Assembly: GCA_049322335.1 (NCBI GenBank) | Contig: JBMORL010000008.1 | Coordinates: 1-34,189 of the forward strand | Length of the DNA stretch: 34,189 nucleotides | Direction: 5' to 3' | Source: JBMORL01 sp049322335 | Lineage (GTDB): Bacteria > Bacteroidota > Bacteroidia > Flavobacteriales_D > UBA2798 | In this document: piece by piece, positions 30,041 to 34,189 of the stretch | How the letters are laid out: each line of letters starts with the position of its first letter | How positions within the stretch are numbered: the stretch's first letter is position 1 | The notes under the pieces: model-generated | What the model was told of the DNA's origin: nothing | The model's input: the letters and a program-made list of their open reading frames with translations, nothing else | Databases searched by the model: none | Position numbers and translations under genes: made by a program

Positions 30041-32062
30041 ATGCATATATTTTTTTTTAAGCGGTGGCGGGTGCTGGTAGTATTCCTGATTTTATCGGGA
30101 AACCTGGTGGCACAAACGGGAAGTATTGATTCGCTGGAGGCGTTACTTGAAACCAAACAGGCAGACAAAGACCGGGTATTTACTTTAAACGAACTTTCCT
30201 ATGCTATTTCAGAAACGAATCCCGAAAGAGCCCTGAAACTGGCAGAAGAAGGCGCGGAAATATCTCACCGTATTCAGTACCTCGAGGGACTAAAAAAATC
30301 CTACGGCCAGATAGGAACTGCATATATGAATCTTGATAATCCGGCCAAAGCTATTGAAGCGGATATTAAATGTGCGGAATACTGCGAAAAATTAAATGAT
30401 AAGGAAGGAGAAAGTTCCGTCTATCATAATATCGGAATAATTTACCGGCAACTGGGAAGGCTGAAGGATGCCGAAAAGTATGTAAAAAAATCACTCGATA
30501 TTGATATAAAACTGGGAGATCCGTTTAATATTGGAATAACATCCAATACACTCGGTGCTGTTTTTCTGGATATGAAAGATACGGCATCTGCCTACCGTTA
30601 TTTTGAAATGTCGTATGAATCGTTTATCAAAGCTGAATCTCCTCAAAACAGTGCTCCTGCAGTTTATAATATGGGAAAAATCCTGAAAGCAAGGGGACAA
30701 TATGAAAAAGCACTTCCCCTGTTGCGTTTGTCGGCAGAATATTACCAGCGTAACGAAAATAAAGTTAAAATGGCCAAATCCATGCGTACCATCGCAGAGA
30801 TTTATTTCTACCAGGGAAAAATAAACGATGCCATCAGCTACTACGAAAAATCACTGGAAATAGATGACCTGTTCGAAAAGAGCGATATCGAATCAAGAAA
30901 TCTTTTTTCGGGAATGGCAAATGCCTATGAAAAACAAAATGAATTCAAAAAAGCATATTATGCTATTAAAAAAGCGTATTCGCTGATGGATTATTATTAC
31001 GATATGTCGGATAGCCTGAGAAAGGTTAATGTAGATTCTGCTTTTGCAGAAATGGCTACCAAATATGAAACAGAAAAAAAAGAAAGAGAAAACCAGATTC
31101 AAAAACTGCAACTGGAGAAAGCAGACGAAGAAAGCAGGTTTCAAAAAACAATTATCGGATTTTCCATTGTTGGCTTCCTGCTTGTTTCGGGATTATTAGC
31201 TGTAGTTTTCCGCAGCCAGCAAAAAACCAAAGCGGCCAATATCCAGATCAATAAACAAAAAACACAAATCGAAAAACAGCGTGATGAAATTACAGTGAAG
31301 AATAAGGAAATTACTTCCAGTATCGAATATGCCAAAACTCTTCAGGATGCTATTCTCCCTGACGAACGATATATCAGCAAATTTCTCCCTCAGCATTTTA
31401 TTCTTTGGCTTCCGCGTGATATTGTGAGCGGGGATTTTTACTGGTTCTATGAAAGAGATGGTCTTGTATTTTTTGCTGTGGCCGACTGTACCGGGCATGG
31501 CGTTCCGGGTGCTTTTGTTTCCATGACCTGTCACAATGTGCTTAACCAGGTGGTGATAGATCAAAAGATTGATGAACCGGGAGAAATTCTCAGCCGCGTT
31601 CACCGGATTGTGGGAAATGTTTTTCACCGCGAAGGCGCATTGGCCACCGCCAATGACGGGATGGATTGCGTAGTGTGTTGTTTCTCAACAGAAAAAGGAA
31701 TATTGCAATATGCAGGAGCCATGAATCCTTTTGTACATGTACATAAAGGAGTATCTGTAGAATTAAAAACCGACCGTATGGCTATCGGGGGAAGAACTCC
31801 GCTGGGCTATCAGTTCTCCAATCATTCTTTGCAACTGGAAAAAGGGGATTGGTTTTATATGTATTCTGATGGATACCAGGATCAGTTTGGTGGCGAAAAC
31901 GGAAAAAAATTCATGAGTGCCGCTTTCAAAAAACTGCTGGGAGAAGTTTCATCACTTGACCCTGGTATGCAGCGAAAAAAACTGAATGACAGGTTGCTGA
32001 AATGGCAGGGTAGTTATGACCGCGTGGACGATATACTGGTTGTTGGATTTACTATTGTTTGA
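30041..32062 (+). CDS. TPR-repeat sensor with SpoIIE-type PP2C phosphatase
   Basis: A 673-residue protein. Signal peptide 1-25; about seven TPR units at 30-320 (for example KSYGQIGTAYMNLDNPAKAIE, SVYHNIGIIYRQLGRLKDAEK, RTIAEIYFYQGKINDAISYYEKSLEI), which would lie in the periplasm and bind a partner; coiled coil 335-368; membrane helix 370-390; second coiled coil 395-430; SpoIIE/PP2C domain 430-673 in the cytoplasm. Metal ligands are present: D465 (VSGDFYWF), D482 (VADCTGHGVPGAF), D541 (NDGMDCVV), D610 (SDGYQDQFGG), D663/D664. The stop overlaps an alternative TTG start of the symporter gene, so signal protein and transporter are co-translated. Confidence 0.93.
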   Translation: MHIFFFKRWRVLVVFLILSGNLVAQTGSIDSLEALLETKQADKDRVFTLNELSYAISETNPERALKLAEEGAEISHRIQYLEGLKKSYGQIGTAYMNLDNPAKAIEADIKCAEYCEKLNDKEGESSVYHNIGIIYRQLGRLKDAEKYVKKSLDIDIKLGDPFNIGITSNTLGAVFLDMKDTASAYRYFEMSYESFIKAESPQNSAPAVYNMGKILKARGQYEKALPLLRLSAEYYQRNENKVKMAKSMRTIAEIYFYQGKINDAISYYEKSLEIDDLFEKSDIESRNLFSGMANAYEKQNEFKKAYYAIKKAYSLMDYYYDMSDSLRKVNVDSAFAEMATKYETEKKERENQIQKLQLEKADEESRFQKTIIGFSIVGFLLVSGLLAVVFRSQQKTKAANIQINKQKTQIEKQRDEITVKNKEITSSIEYAKTLQDAILPDERYISKFLPQHFILWLPRDIVSGDFYWFYERDGLVFFAVADCTGHGVPGAFVSMTCHNVLNQVVIDQKIDEPGEILSRVHRIVGNVFHREGALATANDGMDCVVCCFSTEKGILQYAGAMNPFVHVHKGVSVELKTDRMAIGGRTPLGYQFSNHSLQLEKGDWFYMYSDGYQDQFGGENGKKFMSAAFKKLLGEVSSLDPGMQRKKLNDRLLKWQGSYDRVDDILVVGFTIV

Positions 32063-32064
32063 AA

Positions 32065-33468
32065 ATGCTGCTGCTGTTTATAATCATCTACCTTTTACTT
32101 ACTATCGCCATCGGCTTTTTTGCTTCGCGGTATGTAAAAAACAGCTCTGATTTCATGCAGGCCGGGAGAAACCTTCCACCGTTTATCAATGCTGCTGCTT
32201 TATTTGCCCTTTGGTTTGGCTCCGAAACGGTTTTTGGCGCGTCATCACGGGTGGTGCAGGAAGGATTGATCGGAGTAGTGGAGGATCCTTTCGGAGGAGT
32301 ACTTTGCCTGGTGTTGTTCGGATTATTTTTTGTGAAAAAACTTTATCGCCTCAACCTGCTTACCATTGGCGACCTTTTCCGGAATAAATACGGTCAACGT
32401 GTGGAAATTGTTTCCAGTGCTTTTATGCTTATCACTTTTTTCGGATATATTGCCGCACAACTTATTGCCTTATCCATTATTCTCGAAGCAGTAACCGGAG
32501 TTGACCAGGTATACGGAATTCTTATTTGTTCGGTAATCGTTACGCTTTATACCTATGTTGGGGGAATGTGGGCGGTTTCTATTACAGATTTTATTCAAAG
32601 TATTTTTATTGTGGCCGGAATGATTATCCTGGCAGTGTTTTTATTGAGTGAAGCAGGCGGATGGGAAGCAGCGTATGCCAAAACCGATCCCGAAGCATTC
32701 CGCTTTCTTCCCGAACGCGAACCACTTTCTATCACCAAGTGGATATCAGCCTGGCTTGTGCTTGGCCTCGGATCGTTAGCTTCGCAGGATATTTTTCAGC
32801 GTGTAAACTCAGCACGTTCGGAAAAAGCGGCTGTTGCTTCCACTTTTATTGGTGCCGGGCTTTATCTCGTTTTTGCCATGCTGCCACTTATGATTGCACT
32901 GACAGCAAAAATTCTTCATCCCGAAATCGACTGGGCAAGCGAGGAGTTGGATACTCAATCGGTAATTCCTGATATTGTATTAAAACATACGCCCATGTTT
33001 GTGCAGGTATTATTTTTTGGATCACTCTTATCGGCTGTATTAAGCACCTGCAGCGGAGCCATTCTTGCACCGGCCAGCATATTGTCCGAAAACCTGGTGA
33101 AACCACTTTCCAAAAAAACGTACAGCGACAAACAATTTTTATGGCTGGCGCGTGTCTCTGTACTTATTATTTCTGCCATCGCCACTGGTATGGCTATGAT
33201 GGAAAACGATATTTACGAACTGGTGAGCCAAAGTTCGGTATTGGGAATTGTTTCATTGCTGGTTCCGATGGTTTGGGCATTGTATTCCAAACGCGCCACG
33301 GCAACCGGTGCTATGTTGTCTATGTCCATCGGGATGGCATCCTGGCTGGTTTTTGTTAATACGTTCAGTGAAGAAACAGCAGATATTGCTTTTATCCCTG
33401 CACTTGGTATCAGTATTTTATCAATGATTTTTGGAAATTATTACGAAAAAGTAAAGCCGGTACAGTGA
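32065..33468 (+). CDS. Sodium:solute symporter (SSS family)
   Basis: A polytopic inner-membrane protein of 467 residues with about 13 hydrophobic helices and the SSS fold: SSDFMQAGRNLPPFINAAALFALWFGSETVFGASS at the start, GYIAAQLIALS, VTLYTYVGGMWAVSITDFIQS (the signature stretch) and LSAVLSTCSGAILAPASILSENL. I start at the ATG (32065), 2 nt after the phosphatase stop; a TTG at 32059 would overlap that stop instead. Substrate is unknown. Coupling to a TPR-SpoIIE phosphatase suggests that uptake is tied to that signalling route. No terminator is obvious before the convergent gene. Confidence 0.92.
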   Translation: MLLLFIIIYLLLTIAIGFFASRYVKNSSDFMQAGRNLPPFINAAALFALWFGSETVFGASSRVVQEGLIGVVEDPFGGVLCLVLFGLFFVKKLYRLNLLTIGDLFRNKYGQRVEIVSSAFMLITFFGYIAAQLIALSIILEAVTGVDQVYGILICSVIVTLYTYVGGMWAVSITDFIQSIFIVAGMIILAVFLLSEAGGWEAAYAKTDPEAFRFLPEREPLSITKWISAWLVLGLGSLASQDIFQRVNSARSEKAAVASTFIGAGLYLVFAMLPLMIALTAKILHPEIDWASEELDTQSVIPDIVLKHTPMFVQVLFFGSLLSAVLSTCSGAILAPASILSENLVKPLSKKTYSDKQFLWLARVSVLIISAIATGMAMMENDIYELVSQSSVLGIVSLLVPMVWALYSKRATATGAMLSMSIGMASWLVFVNTFSEETADIAFIPALGISILSMIFGNYYEKVKPVQ

Positions 33469-33491
33469 AACTATAACGTGTTGCGTATTTA

Positions 33492-34189
33492 CTATCCTCT
33501 CCCGGCATGAGGTTCAACATAATTTTCTATCCACTCCAGCATTTTGTTCCAGTCGTTGATGAATAGGGGACAGTTGTTGTAGATAGTTAAGCGAATGCTC
33601 TCTTTCATATAATATTCGCTTTTAGTGTCCCATAACGCGTCTTTTACCAGGTATTGCCAGTCGTTGAAATATTTTTTGTAGGTTCCGTATTTTATCAGGG
33701 TAAAAAAGCGGCCGGGATCCTGTAAAAAGAATTTTGCACAGGCATTGGACAGTTCATCCCTTACTACATATTCATAATATCCGTTTGATTTTGCAGCTTC
33801 CATCATCCGGTGAAACTGGTAGATATAATACGAAAATGTTTCAGGATTTTTCGTTAACAAACTATCCGCCATCCTGTCCTGTCTGCCCGAGCCATAAGTC
33901 AACGCCAGTTTTTGGGTGATAAATAATTTTGAGACACTGTCAATTTGCGGATGTGCGAGGTAATACGAAAGTGGTTTTCCGTTTATGATTTGTGGTTTTG
34001 ATCGTATAACAATTCCGGTGTCGATGGGAAAATTCGGTAAACCGTTTCCTGAATAAGTACTTACCGGTTTTCTCCAGTCGGGATACCAGCTGTTATTCAG
34101 TTTTAATTTTACTACACTTTTTCCTTCTCCATACAAAGTAAGCGTACTGTCTTTTAATTCATAACGGGTTACCGATGATAAAATTTCAG
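33492..34189 (-). CDS. Protein of unknown function, N-terminus beyond the window
   Basis: The frame is open on the minus strand up to the window edge (EILSSVTRYELKDSTLTLYGEGKSVV at the start of the visible part), so the gene is cut by the window and the TTG at 34136 is not the true start. About 232 residues are visible. The first 60 look like beta-rich sequence (VVKLKLNNSWYPDWRKP); the rest is helical and aromatic-rich (ETFSYYIYQFHRMMEAAKSNGYYEYVV, YMKESIRLTIYNN). No family is recognised. It is convergent with the symporter. Confidence 0.7.
   Translation of the reverse strand, partial: EILSSVTRYELKDSTLTLYGEGKSVVKLKLNNSWYPDWRKPVSTYSGNGLPNFPIDTGIVIRSKPQIINGKPLSYYLAHPQIDSVSKLFITQKLALTYGSGRQDRMADSLLTKNPETFSYYIYQFHRMMEAAKSNGYYEYVVRDELSNACAKFFLQDPGRFFTLIKYGTYKKYFNDWQYLVKDALWDTKSEYYMKESIRLTIYNNCPLFINDWNKMLEWIENYVEPHAGRG

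Overview
The window reads as a chromosomal contig of a Bacteroidota bacterium, probably a member of Flavobacteriia, Cytophagia or an uncultured relative. The signs are a short primary sigma factor without region 1.1, a long GAPDH with an N-terminal extension, a CarboxypepD_reg/DUF5686 outer-membrane protein, GldN-like and FGE/GldK-like proteins, 7TM-DISM and TPR SpoIIE phosphatases, and promoters that fit the Bacteroidota TTG / TAnnTTTG (-33/-7) consensus. A run of 100 N at 2970-3069 is a scaffold join, so the sequence is likely from a draft or metagenome assembly.

Layout. 1-1.9 kb: two convergent toxin-antitoxin modules, a DUF6364-like/PIN pair (+) and an AbiEii-type nucleotidyltransferase with an HTH antitoxin (-). 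2.0-5.0 kb: miaA and an M23 peptidase (-), separated by small hairpin repeats, the gap and a decayed copy of the peptidase 3' end. 5.1-7.4 kb: coiled-coil protein - zapA - rny (+), closed by a hairpin terminator. 7.4-9.5 kb: a WbpP/TviC-type sugar epimerase and a lipoprotein that resembles the periplasmic part of Wzz chain-length regulators (+). 9.7-13.3 kb: a tightly overlapping leftward unit, TM protein - dapF - unknown - GNAT - mltG. 13.5-17.5 kb: htrA, rpoD and gap (+). 17.6-19.7 kb: a 7TM-DISM/SpoIIE phosphatase. 20.1-25.0 kb: a leftward unit, SSKS-repeat protein - sterol-desaturase-family enzyme - LD-carboxypeptidase - DUF5686 protein. 25.0-27.3 kb: a leftward cassette, YwqK-like - FGE/GldK-like - YwqK/GldN-like fusion. 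27.3-29.6 kb: arfB (+) and a DUF4139/MuiA-like protein (-), with a strong bidirectional terminator between them. 29.7-33.5 kb: a small unknown protein (-) divergent from a TPR-SpoIIE phosphatase joined to a sodium:solute symporter (+). 33.5 kb to the end: the C-terminal part of an unknown protein (-).

Most genes serve envelope and housekeeping functions: peptidoglycan (dapF, mltG, ldcA, M23), envelope quality control (htrA), division (zapA), RNA turnover and tRNA modification (rny, miaA), ribosome rescue (arfB), transcription (rpoD) and glycolysis (gap). The most unusual element is the 25.0-27.3 kb cassette. It pairs a GldK-like FGE fold with a GldN-like protein fused to YwqK repeats, and no gldL or gldM lies nearby. 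Several small structures between or inside genes also deserve attention: decayed 3'-end copies of two genes, an in-frame repeat insertion in a phosphatase domain, and a hairpin directly in front of the epimerase start codon.
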